Shown here piece by piece: positions 36,107 through 50,636 of a stretch of DNA of 64,000 nt. The DNA lies in contig JAIRVP010000002.1 of assembly GCA_031253835.1 (NCBI GenBank), positions 1 to 64,000 on the forward strand, in the 5' to 3' direction. The translations under genes and the position numbers were made by a program. Source of the DNA: Burkholderia sp. Its GTDB lineage: Bacteria; Pseudomonadota; Gammaproteobacteria; Burkholderiales; Burkholderiaceae. The stretch's first letter is position 1. Every line of letters begins with the position of its first letter. The notes under the pieces are model-generated. The model saw only the letters and a program-made list of their open reading frames with translations, made no database searches and was not told the DNA's origin.

Positions 36107-37441
36107 ATGAAGAAGAAGCCTGCGGGGACACTGGTTCGTTCGATCGCGCTCGGCGGCGCGCTGATGTTCGGGGTGCAGCACGTGGCGCTCGCCGCGACGG
36201 AAATTCAGTTCTGGCATGCGATGGAGGCCGCGCTCGGCGAGCGCGTCAATGCGATCGCCGACCAGTTCAACGCGTCGCAAAGCGACTACAAGATCGTGCC
36301 GGTCTTCAAGGGCACCTACGACCAGGCGCTCGCGGCCGGCATCGCCGCGTATCGGAGCGGCAATGCGCCGGCGATCCTCCAGGTCTACGAAGTCGGCACG
36401 GCCACGATGATGCAGGCGAAGAAGGCCGTCGTGCCGGTCTCCGACGTGTTCAAGCAGGCCGGCGTGCCGCTCGACGAAAAGGCGTTCGTGCCGACCATCG
36501 CGAGCTACTACAGCGACGCGAAGACGGGCCATCTCGTGTCGATGCCGTTCAACAGCTCGACGCCGGTGCTGTACTACAACAAGGACGCGTTCAAGAAGGC
36601 CGGCCTCGATCCGAACCAGCCGCCGAAGACGTGGGCCGACGTGAAGGCCGATGCCGAGAAGCTGCGCAAGTCGGGAATGGCGTGCGGCTTCACGACCGGC
36701 TGGCAGGGCTGGATCCAGCTCGAGAACTACAGCGCGTGGCACGGTCTGCCGTTCGCGAGCCGCAACAACGGCTTCGACGGCACCGACGCCGTCCTCGAAT
36801 TCAACAAGCCGCAGCAGATCGCGCACGTCTCGTTCCTGCAGCAGATGGCGAAGGACGGCACGTTCACGTACGCGGGCCGCAAGGATGAAGCGTCGGCGAA
36901 GTTCTACAGCGGCGACTGCGGGATCATGACGACGTCGTCGGGCGCGCTCGCGAACGTGCAGAAGTTCGCGAAGTTCAGCTACGGCACCGGGATGATGCCG
37001 TACGACGCCAACGTAAAGGGCGCCCCGCAGAACGCGATCATCGGCGGCGCGAGCCTGTGGGTGCTGGCCGGCAAGGATCCCGCAACCTACAAGGGCGTTG
37101 CGAAATTCCTCGCGTACCTCGCTTCGCCGGCCGTCGCCGCGAAGTGGCACCAGGACACGGGCTACCTGCCGGTCACGACCGCCGCGTACGACCTGACGCG
37201 CCAGCAGGGCTTCTACGCGAAGAACCCGAGCGCCGAAACCGCGATCAAGCAGATGCTGAACAAGCCGCCGCTGCCGTACACGAAGGGGCTGCGCCTGGGC
37301 AACATGCCGCAGATCCGCACGGTCGTCGACGAGGAGTTCGAACAGGTCTGGGCGCAGAAGAAGTCGCCGAAGGACGCGCTCGATTCGGCCGCGTCGCGCG
37401 GCGACGAACTGCTGCGCCGCTTCGAGAAGTCGGGCGGCTGA
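36107..37441 (+). CDS. ugpB: sn-glycerol-3-phosphate-binding periplasmic protein UgpB
   Basis: 444 residues with a Sec signal cleaved near ALA (about residue 29). The mature protein starts [19 protein letters not shown], the UgpB pattern, and contains [19 protein letters not shown] with ligand-binding aromatic residues. It delivers glycerol-3-phosphate and glycerophosphodiesters to UgpAEC. GGAGAGAGG precedes the start. Confidence 0.96.
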   Translation: MKKKPAGTLVRSIALGGALMFGVQHVALAATEIQFWHAMEAALGERVNAIADQFNASQSDYKIVPVFKGTYDQALAAGIAAYRSGNAPAILQVYEVGTATMMQAKKAVVPVSDVFKQAGVPLDEKAFVPTIASYYSDAKTGHLVSMPFNSSTPVLYYNKDAFKKAGLDPNQPPKTWADVKADAEKLRKSGMACGFTTGWQGWIQLENYSAWHGLPFASRNNGFDGTDAVLEFNKPQQIAHVSFLQQMAKDGTFTYAGRKDEASAKFYSGDCGIMTTSSGALANVQKFAKFSYGTGMMPYDANVKGAPQNAIIGGASLWVLAGKDPATYKGVAKFLAYLASPAVAAKWHQDTGYLPVTTAAYDLTRQQGFYAKNPSAETAIKQMLNKPPLPYTKGLRLGNMPQIRTVVDEEFEQVWAQKKSPKDALDSAASRGDELLRRFEKSGG

Positions 37442-37457
37442 GCACGCATCGCTTCGT

Positions 37458-37499
37458 GCCGCCGGCGGCGTCGCGCGTGAGCGCGTGCCGGCCGGCGGC
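37458..37499 (+). other. large hairpin between ugpB and ugpA
   Basis: GCCGCCGGC (37458-37466) and GCCGGCGGC (37491-37499) pair perfectly, with more pairing inside the 24-base loop. No T run follows. Such hairpins often keep binding-protein mRNA stable and in excess over permease mRNA; that role is inferred. Confidence 0.5.
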
Positions 37500-37537
37500 G
37501 CGGTTTCCTTTCCGTTTCGCCTGACCGGATATCCGCG

Positions 37538-38416
37538 ATGCAATCCCGTTTCGGTACGAGCCTGGTGCCGTACCTGCTGATCGCGCCGCAGCTCGCGATC
37601 ACTGCCGTGTTCTTCCTGTGGCCGGCCGGCGTCGCGCTGTGGCAGTCGACGCAGATGCAGGACGCGTTCGGCACGTCGAGTGAATTCGTCGGCTTCGCGA
37701 ACTTCACGCACCTGTTCGCCGATCCGCTGTATCTCGATTCGTTTCGCACGACGCTCGTGTTCAGCGGGCTCGTCACGGTGAGCGGGCTCGTCGTGTCGCT
37801 GCTGCTCGCCGCGTGCGCCGATCGCGTGATCCGCGGCGCGCGCGTGTACCGCACGCTGCTGATCTGGCCGTACGCGGTCGCGCCGACGATCGCGGCCGTG
37901 CTGTGGGCGTTCCTGTTCAACCCCAGCATCGGCCTGATCACCTATGCGCTCGCGAAGGGCGGCATCGTGTGGAACCACGCGCTGAACGGCGGGCAGGCGA
38001 TGTTCCTGGTCGTGCTGGCATCGGTGTGGAAGCAGGTGAGCTACAACTTCCTGTTCTTCTACGCGGGCCTGCAGGCGATCCCGCGCTCGCTGATCGAGGC
38101 GGCGGCGATCGACGGCGCCGGGCCGGTGCGGCGCTTCTTCAACATCGTGCTGCCGCTGCTGTCGCCGACGAGTTTCTTCCTGCTGGTCGTGAACCTCGTC
38201 TATGCGTTCTTCGACACCTTCCCGGTGATCGACGCGGCCACCGGCGGCGGCCCGGCGCAAAGCACGAAGACGCTGATCTACAAGATCTTCGCGGAGGGCT
38301 TCCAGGGGCTCGACATCGGCAGCTCGGGCGCGCAGTCGGTCGTGTTGATGATCATCGTCGTCGGGCTCACGGTGATCCAGTTCCGCTTCGTCGAACGCAG
38401 GGTGCAATACGCATGA
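37538..38416 (+). CDS. ugpA: glycerol-3-phosphate ABC transporter permease UgpA
   Basis: 292 residues, six membrane helices. The EAA loop that docks on UgpC is [21 protein letters not shown] near residues 186-206. Overlaps ugpE by four bases. Confidence 0.96.
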   Translation: MQSRFGTSLVPYLLIAPQLAITAVFFLWPAGVALWQSTQMQDAFGTSSEFVGFANFTHLFADPLYLDSFRTTLVFSGLVTVSGLVVSLLLAACADRVIRGARVYRTLLIWPYAVAPTIAAVLWAFLFNPSIGLITYALAKGGIVWNHALNGGQAMFLVVLASVWKQVSYNFLFFYAGLQAIPRSLIEAAAIDGAGPVRRFFNIVLPLLSPTSFFLLVVNLVYAFFDTFPVIDAATGGGPAQSTKTLIYKIFAEGFQGLDIGSSGAQSVVLMIIVVGLTVIQFRFVERRVQYA

Positions 38417-39258
38417 TCGAAAATCGCAAGGGCTTCGACCTGTTCTGCCACGCGGTGCTGATCGCGGGCGTCGTGCTGATCGTGTTCCCCGTCTACGTCG
38501 CGTTCTGCGCGGCGACGATGAACGCGCAGGAAGTGTTCACGATCCCGCTGTCGCTGGTGCCGAGCACGCACCTGCTGGAGAACATCGCGTACATCTGGGG
38601 GCACGGCAGCGGCGGCACGACGGCGCCGTTCGGCCGGCTGCTCGTCAACAGCTTTGTGATGGCGCTCGGGATCGCGGTCGGCAAGATCTCGGTGTCGATC
38701 CTGTCCGCTTACGCGATCGTCTATTTCCGCTTCCCGTTCCGCAACACGGCGTTCTGGCTGATCTTCATCACGCTGATGCTGCCGGTGGAAGTGCGGATCT
38801 TTCCGACCGTGCAGGTGGTGTCGACACTGCACCTGACGAACACGTACGCCGGGCTCACGATGCCGCTGATCGCATCGGCGACTGCGACGTTCCTGTTCCG
38901 CCAGTTCTTCATGACGCTGCCCGACGAGCTGATGGATGCCGCGCGCATCGACGGCGCGGGGCCGCTGCGGTTCTTCTGGGACGTCGTGCTGCCGCTGTCG
39001 AAGACGAGCATCGCGGCGCTGTTCGTGATCACGTTCATCTATGGCTGGAACCAGTATCTGTGGCCGATCCTGATCACGACGGAAGCGTCGCTGTCGACGG
39101 CGGTGGTGGGCATCAAGACGATGATCGCGAGCGGCGACGCCGCGACCGAATGGCAATACGTGATGGCGGCGACGCTGCTGGCGATGATCCCGCCGCTCGT
39201 CGTCGTGCTGGCGATGCAGCGCTGGTTCGTGCGCGGCCTCGTCGATTCCGAGAAATGA
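38413..39258 (+). CDS. ugpE: glycerol-3-phosphate ABC transporter permease UgpE
   Basis: 281 residues, six helices, EAA loop [20 protein letters not shown]. Start at the ATGA overlap with ugpA; the much longer open frame upstream is a shadow of ugpA. Forms a heterodimer with UgpA in the inner membrane. Confidence 0.96.
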   Translation: MIENRKGFDLFCHAVLIAGVVLIVFPVYVAFCAATMNAQEVFTIPLSLVPSTHLLENIAYIWGHGSGGTTAPFGRLLVNSFVMALGIAVGKISVSILSAYAIVYFRFPFRNTAFWLIFITLMLPVEVRIFPTVQVVSTLHLTNTYAGLTMPLIASATATFLFRQFFMTLPDELMDAARIDGAGPLRFFWDVVLPLSKTSIAALFVITFIYGWNQYLWPILITTEASLSTAVVGIKTMIASGDAATEWQYVMAATLLAMIPPLVVVLAMQRWFVRGLVDSEK

Positions 39259-39290
39259 ACAACGGACGGTAACCGGGAGAAGGACCAGGT

Positions 39291-40376
39291 ATGGCTGCGC
39301 TGAGCTTGAAGGGCGTCAGGAAATCCTACGACGGCAAGCAGCACGTGCTGCATGGCATCGACGTGGAGATCGCGGACGGCGAATTCATCGTGCTGGTCGG
39401 CCCGTCGGGGTGCGGCAAGTCGACGTTGCTGCGGATGATCGCGGGGCTCGAGTCCGTGACGGACGGCGAGATCGCCATCGGCGAGCGTGTCGTCAACACG
39501 CTGGAGCCGAAGGATCGCGACATCGCGATGGTGTTCCAGAACTATGCGCTGTACCCGCACATGACGGTCGCGCAGAACATGGGCTACGGGCTGAAGATCC
39601 GCGGGATCGAGCGTGCGACGATCGATTCGCGGGTGGCCGCGGCCGCGAAGATCCTCGAGCTCGAGCCGCTGCTCGCGCGGCGGCCGCGCGAGCTGTCGGG
39701 CGGCCAGCGGCAGCGCGTCGCGATGGGCCGCGCGATCGTGCGCGAGCCGTCGGTGTTCCTGTTCGACGAGCCGTTGTCGAACCTCGACGCGAAGCTGCGC
39801 GTGCAGATGCGGCTCGAGATCCAGCGGCTGCATGCGCGGCTCGGGACGACGAGCGTCTACGTGACGCACGACCAGATCGAGGCGATGACGCTCGCGCAGC
39901 GCGTGATCGTGATGAACCGCGGCTACGCGGAGCAGATCGGCGCGCCGGTCGACGTGTACGAGAAGCCGGCAACGGTGTTCGTCGCGGGCTTCATCGGCTC
40001 GCCGGCGATGAACCTGATGCACGGCCGGCTGTCGGAAGACGGCGCGACCTTCACGGTCGCGGGCGGCGGCCCCGCACTGCCGGTCGCCGGCGCACCCGGC
40101 ATCGGCGCGAAGATCGCCACCGGGCGCGACTGGGTGCTCGGCGTGCGTCCCGAGCACATGACGCCGCAGCCGGGCGTCGCGCAGGCGACGCTGCCGGTCG
40201 ACTCGTGCGAGCTGCTCGGCGCGGACAACCTCGCGCACGGCCGCTGGGGCAATCACGACGTCGCGGTGCGCCTGCCGCACGCGGACCGTCCTGCGCGCGG
40301 CACGGCGCTGGCGGCTGCGCTGCCCGCGCACCGGCTGCATTTCTTCGATCCCGAGACCGGCAAGCGTGCCGGCTGA
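39291..40376 (+). CDS. ugpC: glycerol-3-phosphate ABC transporter ATPase UgpC
   Basis: 361 residues. Walker [11 protein letters not shown]-loop [10 protein letters not shown], signature LSGGQRQRV, Walker [13 protein letters not shown] and THDQIEAM. The C-terminal third is the MalK-type regulatory TOBE domain, the likely contact for inhibition by transport-linked enzymes. Confidence 0.96.
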   Translation: MAALSLKGVRKSYDGKQHVLHGIDVEIADGEFIVLVGPSGCGKSTLLRMIAGLESVTDGEIAIGERVVNTLEPKDRDIAMVFQNYALYPHMTVAQNMGYGLKIRGIERATIDSRVAAAAKILELEPLLARRPRELSGGQRQRVAMGRAIVREPSVFLFDEPLSNLDAKLRVQMRLEIQRLHARLGTTSVYVTHDQIEAMTLAQRVIVMNRGYAEQIGAPVDVYEKPATVFVAGFIGSPAMNLMHGRLSEDGATFTVAGGGPALPVAGAPGIGAKIATGRDWVLGVRPEHMTPQPGVAQATLPVDSCELLGADNLAHGRWGNHDVAVRLPHADRPARGTALAAALPAHRLHFFDPETGKRAG

Positions 40377-40404
40377 ACCTGCTGCATTGGCCGAGAGACC
40401 GACG

Positions 40405-41175
40405 ATGACCCTCCGCACCGACTGGCCCTATCCGCGCGTCGTCGCCCATCGCGGCGGCGGCACGCTCGCGCCGGAGAACACGCTTGCCGGGCTCGACGAG
40501 GGCGCGCGTCGCGGGCACCGGATGGTCGAGTTCGACGCGAAGCTGTCGGCCGACGACGTGACGTTCCTGCTGCACGACGACACGGTCGACCGGACGTCGA
40601 ACGGCCAGGGCGCGGCGGCCGGCATGCGCTATGCGGCGCTGGCCGCGCTCGACGCAGGCGCGTGGCGCGACGCGCGCTTCGCGGGCGAACGGATGCCGAC
40701 GCTCGAAGCGGCGGCGGCGCGCTGCATCGCGCACGGGCTGGCCGCGAATGTCGAGATCAAGCCGTGCCCGGGGCGCGAGCGCGAAACCGGGCAGCGCGTG
40801 GCGGCCGATGCTGCCGCGTACTGGCGCGATGCCGCGGTGCCGCCGCTGCTGTCGTCGTTCTCGTTCGATGCACTGCAGCAGGCGCGCGCGACCGAGCCGG
40901 CATTGCCGCGCGGGATGCTCTACGAAGCCGTGCCGGACGACTGGCATGCGCAGGTCGTCGGCGCGCTCGGCTGCGTATCGTTGCATGCAGACCACAAACG
41001 GCTCGACGAACCGCTCGTGCGCGCGATCAAGGCGGCCGGGCTGCGCATCCTGGTTTACACGGTGAACGACCTCGAACGGGCGCGCGAACTCGCCCGCTGG
41101 GGCGTCGATGCGGTCTGCACGGACCGGATCGACCTGATCGCCCCCGATGCACTGGACGACATCGCCGTCGTCTAG
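40405..41175 (+). CDS. ugpQ: glycerophosphodiester phosphodiesterase UgpQ
   Basis: 256 residues without a signal peptide. VVAHRGGGTLAPENTLAG carries the catalytic His and metal-binding Glu, FDAKLSADDVTFLLHDD the second metal site and catalytic His, and NVEIKP the later Glu. It splits imported glycerophosphodiesters to glycerol-3-phosphate plus alcohol in the cytoplasm. Last gene of ugpBAECQ, the same gene order as in E. coli. Confidence 0.95.
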   Translation: MTLRTDWPYPRVVAHRGGGTLAPENTLAGLDEGARRGHRMVEFDAKLSADDVTFLLHDDTVDRTSNGQGAAAGMRYAALAALDAGAWRDARFAGERMPTLEAAAARCIAHGLAANVEIKPCPGRERETGQRVAADAAAYWRDAAVPPLLSSFSFDALQQARATEPALPRGMLYEAVPDDWHAQVVGALGCVSLHADHKRLDEPLVRAIKAAGLRILVYTVNDLERARELARWGVDAVCTDRIDLIAPDALDDIAVV

Positions 41176-41231
41176 CGGCCACGGCGGCGCCGGGTGCGAT
41201 CCTTGCGGGTGCGTGCCTGACGCGAAAAAAC

Positions 41232-41264
41232 AACGCCCCGGCGGGATTTCCGCCGGGGCGTTTT
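41232..41264. terminator. two-way terminator between ugpQ and ompW
   Basis: AACGCCCCGGCGG (41232-41244) and CCGCCGGGGCGTT (41250-41262) pair perfectly over 13 bases, with AAAAAAC before and TTTT after, suiting both converging operons. Confidence 0.88.
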
Positions 41265-41344
41265 GCATCGTGGAGACGTTACGTCAGGAAAAATCCGCTA
41301 CAAATTGCAGCAGGATTAACCATTCCCCAAATATTCGACTACGC

Positions 41345-42076
41345 TTAGAAGCGGTAGCCGACGTTGAGGTACGTCACGATCGGGTTCAGCGAGATGTGAG
41401 CCTTCGACGTTTCCGTCAGCGTACCGACCGGCGTGCGGCGGGCCGTCGTGAAGGTCGCGGTCACGCTGACCGGGATGTACGACATCGAGAAGCCGGCGAA
41501 CCAGTGTTTCGTGAAGTTGTACGTGAAGCCGGCATTGAACACGGGCGCCCACTGGTTGCTGGTCTGCGCGCTGGTCGGGCCGCCGAGCACGCCGTTCTCG
41601 AACGCGCTGTTCGTGATCTTCGCGCCGGTAAACCAGATATACGTTGCGCCGACGCCGACATACGGACGGAACTTCGCGTTGGCGTCGTTGAAGTAGTACT
41701 TGAGGAGGAGCGCGGGGCTCCACTGGTACGCGCGGCCTAGCGTACCGAAATTCGAGAACTGGCCCTTGCCGGTGATGTCGAACTTCGGCGGGATGCCGGC
41801 GATGAACTCGGTGGCGATGTGGTCGGTCACGAAGTAACCGGTCGCCAGCGCGAGCGTGTCGGCGTCACTGATGCCGGCACCGGTGTTGGGAACCGACTGG
41901 TTGATGGGCGTGCCGCCTACGCCGTAGACGAACAGCGGGTCGCTGCTGTCCTGCGGTGCGAGGTGCAGCCAGCCGGTGCTGACGTAGAAATCACCTGCGG
42001 ATTGTGCATGTGCCGTACCGCCCGCAAACGTGAATGCGAGCGCTGCGGCCCCCGTAATGGCCAGTTTTCGTTTCAT
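41345..42076 (-). CDS. ompW: OmpW-family outer-membrane protein
   Basis: 243 residues from ATG 42076, set by GGAGGAGAC on the minus strand; a further upstream ATG is rejected. Signal peptide cleaved after AHA (about residue 22). The rest alternates as an eight-strand beta-barrel and ends in a Tyr-Arg-Phe C-terminus (VGYRF), the BAM recognition end. The family forms small hydrophobic channels. The gene is alone and has its own promoter. Confidence 0.93.
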   Translation of the reverse strand: MKRKLAITGAAALAFTFAGGTAHAQSAGDFYVSTGWLHLAPQDSSDPLFVYGVGGTPINQSVPNTGAGISDADTLALATGYFVTDHIATEFIAGIPPKFDITGKGQFSNFGTLGRAYQWSPALLLKYYFNDANAKFRPYVGVGATYIWFTGAKITNSAFENGVLGGPTSAQTSNQWAPVFNAGFTYNFTKHWFAGFSMSYIPVSVTATFTTARRTPVGTLTETSKAHISLNPIVTYLNVGYRF

Positions 42077-42104
42077 TGTGTCTCCTCCGATCAAAGGCGT
42101 GCTC

Positions 42105-42134
42105 ATTATGACGACTGCGTTTAAAACCAAACAA
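42105..42134 (-). promoter_or_regulatory. promoter of ompW
   Basis: On the minus strand TTGTTT (42129-42134) and CATAAT (42105-42110) are 18 bases apart, about 29 bases before the ompW start. No clear FNR-type box was seen, although ompW is oxygen-regulated in some bacteria. Confidence 0.5.
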
Positions 42135-42269
42135 GCTCGTAAGTTAGAGTTTTCTCCCTAGGATTCGTACGACCGTACGCTTTCGCGCCCCGCGAGGACA
42201 GGCATTCTACGCAGGTGCGCATTTTCGGACCTCCGGGTATTTCCTAACGCGTTCAAACGGACATTCAGC

Positions 42270-42983
42270 ATGGCACGGTTAGCACGACTCTACGTTCCCG
42301 ACCAGCCGCAGCACGTGATACTGCGCGGCCTGGATCAGCAACCCGCGTTCGTCGACGACCAGGACTACGAACTCTTCATCGATTGCCTGAAGGCCGCCGC
42401 GCGCGATCATCACCTGTCGGTGCACGCCTACGTGCTGCTGCCGCGCCAGGTGCAACTCCTCGTGACGCCGAGCGACGAGGCAAGCCTGCCGAAAGCGATG
42501 CAGGCCGTCGGTCGTCGCTACGTCGCGCATTTCAACCGGCGCTACTCGCGGCGCGGCACGCTGTGGGAAGGCCGCTATCGCGCGACCGTGATCGAAGGCG
42601 AGCGCTATTTCCTGCTCGCGAGCCGCGTGGTCGAAATGAGCCCGGTGCGTTCGCAGCTCGTCGCGACGCCCGAGGCCTATCGCTGGTCGAGCTACCGGCA
42701 TCACGTCGGGCTCACCGTCGACAGCCTGATCACCGACCATCCGCTCTACTGGGCGCTCGGCAATACGCCGTTCGACCGCCAGCGCGCGTACAAGGAGCTG
42801 TGCGAGCAGCCGCTCGACGAGCGGCAGGCCGACCAGCTGCAGCAGGCGACGCTGAAGGGCTGGGTGCTCGGCGGCGAGCATTACCGCGAGTGGGCGGCGC
42901 GTACCGCGAACCGGCGCGTGTCGCCGCTGCCGCGCGGACGCCCCAGAAAGGTGCGTGAGAACACGCCGCCGATCCAGCAGTAG
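42270..42983 (+). CDS. RAYT/IS200-like transposase-fold protein with degenerate active site
   Basis: 237 residues of the Y1 transposase fold (TnpA-REP type): MARLARLYVPDQPQHVILRG start, then YVLLPRQVQLLV where active members have HVH, and GTLWEGRYRATVIEGERYFLLASRVVEMSPVR where active members have RYIELNPVR. The metal-binding His pair is Gln60-Val-Gln62 and the catalytic Tyr position is Val120. The C-terminus has RGRPRK (222-227), an AT-hook-like DNA-binding motif. No inverted repeats or REP pairs flank it. It has its own terminator and sits intact before gltB. Likely a domesticated DNA-binding protein rather than a mobile element; function unknown. Confidence 0.8.
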   Translation: MARLARLYVPDQPQHVILRGLDQQPAFVDDQDYELFIDCLKAAARDHHLSVHAYVLLPRQVQLLVTPSDEASLPKAMQAVGRRYVAHFNRRYSRRGTLWEGRYRATVIEGERYFLLASRVVEMSPVRSQLVATPEAYRWSSYRHHVGLTVDSLITDHPLYWALGNTPFDRQRAYKELCEQPLDERQADQLQQATLKGWVLGGEHYREWAARTANRRVSPLPRGRPRKVRENTPPIQQ

Positions 42984-43003
42984 TGCCGGAAAGGCGGGTC
43001 AGG

Positions 43004-43031
43004 AGCGGCGCTGCGGGCGCCGCTTCTTTTT
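43004..43031 (+). terminator. terminator after the RAYT-like gene
   Basis: AGCGGCGC (43004-43011) and GCGCCGCT (43017-43024) pair perfectly around TGCGG, followed by TCTTTTTG. Confidence 0.8.
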
Positions 43032-43041
43032 GCACCAAAAT

Positions 43042-43099
43042 GATACGGCCCCAATAAAATGGCACCAGATCGATGCATCTGTTTAAGTGGGGTCGTATC
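43042..43099 (+). promoter_or_regulatory. long dyad upstream of the gltB promoter
   Basis: GATACGGCCCCA (43042-43053) and TGGGGTCGTATC (43088-43099) are inverted copies matching at 11 of 12 bases, 34 bases apart. The right arm ends 12 bases before the -35 of gltB. The placement and spacing suit a dimeric regulator that loops or spans several turns. TGCACCAAAATG at 43031-43042 resembles half an NtrC site. Confidence 0.5.
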
Positions 43100-43111
43100 A
43101 AGCGGTTTTTG

Positions 43112-43141
43112 TTGCTATTCCCTTGATTCGTCGCGTATATT
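43112..43141 (+). promoter_or_regulatory. promoter of gltB
   Basis: TTGCTA (43112-43117), spacer of 18, TATATT (43136-43141). Transcription would start near 43148, leaving a leader of about 124 bases. Confidence 0.5.
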
Positions 43142-43271
43142 CCGAATTCCGGTGGCCCGGGCGAAGCATGCCCGACCACTGTCGGCCGCGCCGTCTCCCG
43201 TCGGGAGCGGGATCGACGGCAACAAGAAAACGGTTCAACGGCCTCCAGGCCCCCTTTACGACGGTGTCCCC

Positions 43272-47975
<4,704 letters not shown>

Positions 47976-48060
47976 GCGACGAACGACATAGCGAATGCCG
48001 CGCGCGCATGACTGCCGCGCGCGGCTCCCCCACCCGATACACCGAACAGAAGAGCACCTT

Positions 48061-49527
48061 ATGGGCAAGGCAACCGGTTTTCTGGAGTTCGAACGCCGCC
48101 ACGAGGCGTACGAAGCACCGCTCACGCGCGTGAAGCACTACAAGGAATTCGTCGCGGCACTGACCGACGCGGACGCGAAGGTCCAGGGCGCGCGCTGCAT
48201 GGATTGCGGCATCCCGTTCTGCAACAACGGCTGCCCGGTCAACAACATCATTCCCGACTTCAACGATCTCGTTTACCGCCAGGACTGGCAGCAGGCGATC
48301 GAAGTCCTGCACTCGACCAACAACTTCCCGGAATTCACGGGCCGTATCTGCCCGGCGCCGTGTGAAGCGGCGTGTACGCTCGGGATCAACGACGACCCGG
48401 TCGGCATCAAGTCGATCGAGCACGCGATCATCGACAAGGCCTGGGCGGAAGGCTGGGTGAAGCCGCTGCCGGCCGAGCACAAGACGGGCAAGAAGGTTGC
48501 GGTCGTCGGTTCGGGCCCTGCGGGCCTCGCCGCCGCGCAGCAGCTCGCGCGTGCGGGCCACGACGTGACGGTGTTCGAGAAGAACGACCGTGTCGGCGGC
48601 CTGCTGCGTTACGGGATCCCCGACTTCAAGCTCGAGAAGTGGCTGATCGACCGCCGCATGCGCCAGATGGAAGCGGAAGGCGTGACGTTCCGCACCAGTG
48701 TGTTCATCGGCAAGGATCCGCTGCCCGAGTCGATCGGCAGCCTCGCGAAGGAAACCATTTCGCCGGACACGCTGAAGGAAGAATTCGACGCGGTCGTGAT
48801 TGCCGGCGGCTCGGAAACGCCGCGCGACCTGCCGGTGCCGGGCCGCGAGCTCGCGGGCGTCCATTTCGCGATGGACTTCCTGCCGCAGCAGAACCGCGTG
48901 AACGCAGGCGACAAGCTGGTCGACCAGCTGCTCGCGAAGGGCAAGCACGTGATCGTGATCGGCGGCGGCGATACGGGTTCGGACTGCGTCGGCACGTCGA
49001 ACCGTCACGGCGCGAAGCAGGTCACGCAGTTCGAGCTGCTGCCGCAGCCGCCGGAAGAGGAAAACAAGCCGCTCGTGTGGCCGTACTGGCCGATCAAGAT
49101 GCGGACGTCGTCGTCGCACGACGAAGGCTGCGAACGCGACTGGGCGGTCGCGACGAAGCGCCTCGAAGGCAAGAACGGCAAGGTCGAGAAGCTGGTCGCG
49201 GTGCGCGTCGAGTGGAAGGACGGCAAGATGCAGGAAGTGCCGGGTTCCGAATTCGAGATGAAGGCCGACCTCGTGCTGCTCGCGATGGGCTTCACGCAGC
49301 CGGCGGCGCCCGTGCTCGACGCGTTCGGCGTCACGAAGGACGCACGCGGCAACGCACGTGCGGCGACCGAAGGCGATCGTTCGTACTACACGTCGGTCGA
49401 CAAGGTGTTCGCGGCAGGCGACATGCGTCGCGGCCAGTCGCTCGTGGTATGGGCGATCCGGGAAGGGCGCCAATGCGCGCGCTCGGTCGATGCGTACCTG
49501 ATGGGCCATACGGAACTGCCGCGCTGA
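48061..49527 (+). CDS. gltD: glutamate synthase (NADPH) small subunit
   Basis: 488 residues from ATG 48061. N-terminal Cys-rich motif [17 protein letters not shown] and later CPAPCEAAC bind the two 4Fe-4S clusters. FAD site [15 protein letters not shown], then NADPH site GGGDTGSDC. It supplies electrons to GltB. Separated from gltB by 85 bases. Confidence 0.97.
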   Translation: MGKATGFLEFERRHEAYEAPLTRVKHYKEFVAALTDADAKVQGARCMDCGIPFCNNGCPVNNIIPDFNDLVYRQDWQQAIEVLHSTNNFPEFTGRICPAPCEAACTLGINDDPVGIKSIEHAIIDKAWAEGWVKPLPAEHKTGKKVAVVGSGPAGLAAAQQLARAGHDVTVFEKNDRVGGLLRYGIPDFKLEKWLIDRRMRQMEAEGVTFRTSVFIGKDPLPESIGSLAKETISPDTLKEEFDAVVIAGGSETPRDLPVPGRELAGVHFAMDFLPQQNRVNAGDKLVDQLLAKGKHVIVIGGGDTGSDCVGTSNRHGAKQVTQFELLPQPPEEENKPLVWPYWPIKMRTSSSHDEGCERDWAVATKRLEGKNGKVEKLVAVRVEWKDGKMQEVPGSEFEMKADLVLLAMGFTQPAAPVLDAFGVTKDARGNARAATEGDRSYYTSVDKVFAAGDMRRGQSLVVWAIREGRQCARSVDAYLMGHTELPR

Positions 49528-49558
49528 GCTGAATCGCGCGAGCGGGTTTCGACGAAAG

Positions 49559-49589
49559 CCGGGCGTCCGACAGGGCGCCCGGTTTTTTT
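49559..49589 (+). terminator. terminator after gltD
   Basis: CCGGGCG (49559-49565) and CGCCCGG (49576-49582) form a 7-bp stem followed by seven T. Its T run touches the stop of the converging small gene. Confidence 0.82.
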
Positions 49590-49986
49590 ATTTTTGAGGC
49601 TGGGGGCGATCGCGGGCTTGTCCGGTTTGATCGGCGGGCTGATCCCTGGCTTCCCCATAGCTCGAAAGCTGCTCGTTGCAATCGATCATCGCGGAATATC
49701 GGGTTCCCTCAACGCGCAGCGGGAATTCCCACACACCCAGCTTCCACGCGTGATACTGCGGCGCGCCGTCGAGCCGGATGCTGTCCGGCGGTATTCCCTG
49801 TTCTTCGAGAAGACGGGCCTGGACTTTTTTGCGTAGCGTATCGAGAGACATGTCTGCGCAACTGCCTTCGGTCCGCTCATATCGGGAAGTCGCGACGACG
49901 ATGAACAGCAGCGTATAGGCGCAGATTACCGCGCCAGCTAGCCAAAGAACCAATTTGAGAACTCCGCGCATGGCTCTGGAAATCAT
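49588..49986 (-). CDS. hypothetical single-pass membrane protein
   Basis: 132 residues, not recognised. One hydrophobic helix at residues 8-32, then a likely periplasmic domain with Cys43 and Cys103, which could form a disulfide, and a polar Gln/Asp/Pro-rich tail. The base composition is lower in GC than in all neighbours, suggesting later arrival. Start 49986 or 49971; neither has a strong ribosome binding site. No partner genes are adjacent, so no function is proposed. Confidence 0.55.
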   Translation of the reverse strand: MISRAMRGVLKLVLWLAGAVICAYTLLFIVVATSRYERTEGSCADMSLDTLRKKVQARLLEEQGIPPDSIRLDGAPQYHAWKLGVWEFPLRVEGTRYSAMIDCNEQLSSYGEARDQPADQTGQARDRPQPQK

Positions 49987-50636
49987 GAAGTGCCCGATAT
50001 CGACGTAAAGAACATGTCATATCCCGTGCAGTGGCGATTGCGATGATTGATTCGCAGGCCTGAACGTAAGACGGTTATATTTCTTGCTGCGATCGGCAAG
50101 GAATTTTTCCTGCACGTCTTCGTGATGGAGTTGTCGGGATTGATCCTGCGAACGGATATGAAACGAGATTCATGGAGGCGGGCGATGGCTCCTCCTTGTC
50201 TCGGAATCCCCCGTATGCCGTCTCTGGGCAAGGGAGAGCTGAAGATGCAGATCGGCTGGCCGATCCGTTCCCGTTGCGTAGCCTTCCCGCGGGAGTCGAG
50301 AAAAATCGAAATGCGGGAACGCTTTTCTCTCCATGTCCTGTTGGTGGGGCAATGTGTCGAACAGTTGCGAAAGGAGGCCTGCTTCGAGCTTTCAATCGGT
50401 GCGTTGGAGCAGCGCACAATTCATGGTGCCCCGGGCATATAGCCTCGCGGACTGTTGCATCCGGGACCCCGCATTTTCGCGAAGCGTCGTCTAACCTGAT
50501 GACATCCGGCTTCGATTTCTCGCCATCTCAATTCCTTTCGTTTTGTAATAATCCTTGGAAACTGTCATATCATGTCGCCCCTCGGGCCGCATTCGCGGTG
50601 GCCGCATGTGACTGACCCTATTTACAAGGACTCTGG
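49987..50636. other. 650-base lower-GC stretch without a supportable gene
   Basis: Several overlapping open frames exist on both strands (for example 50047-50442 plus and 49983-50417 minus), but none has a good start site, recognisable motif or the codon bias of the region. The text is visibly richer in A and T than the rest of the window. It may be remnant foreign DNA together with the control region of the next symporter gene. Confidence 0.5.

Noticed and set aside
42166-42182. CGTACG-AC-CGTACG repeat between ompW and the RAYT-like gene
   Set aside because: Short self-complementary repeat with no link to a promoter element; may be chance. It does not resemble REP sequences or transposon ends.
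43061-43078. Sigma54-like TGGCAC...TGCA before gltB
   Set aside because: The distance between GG and GC is 12 bases instead of the required 10, so it is not a usable -24/-12 promoter.
50047-50615. Overlapping plus-strand frames in the low-GC stretch (131 and 147 codons)
   Set aside because: No ribosome binding site, no recognisable domain and no codon bias; both strands are equally open.
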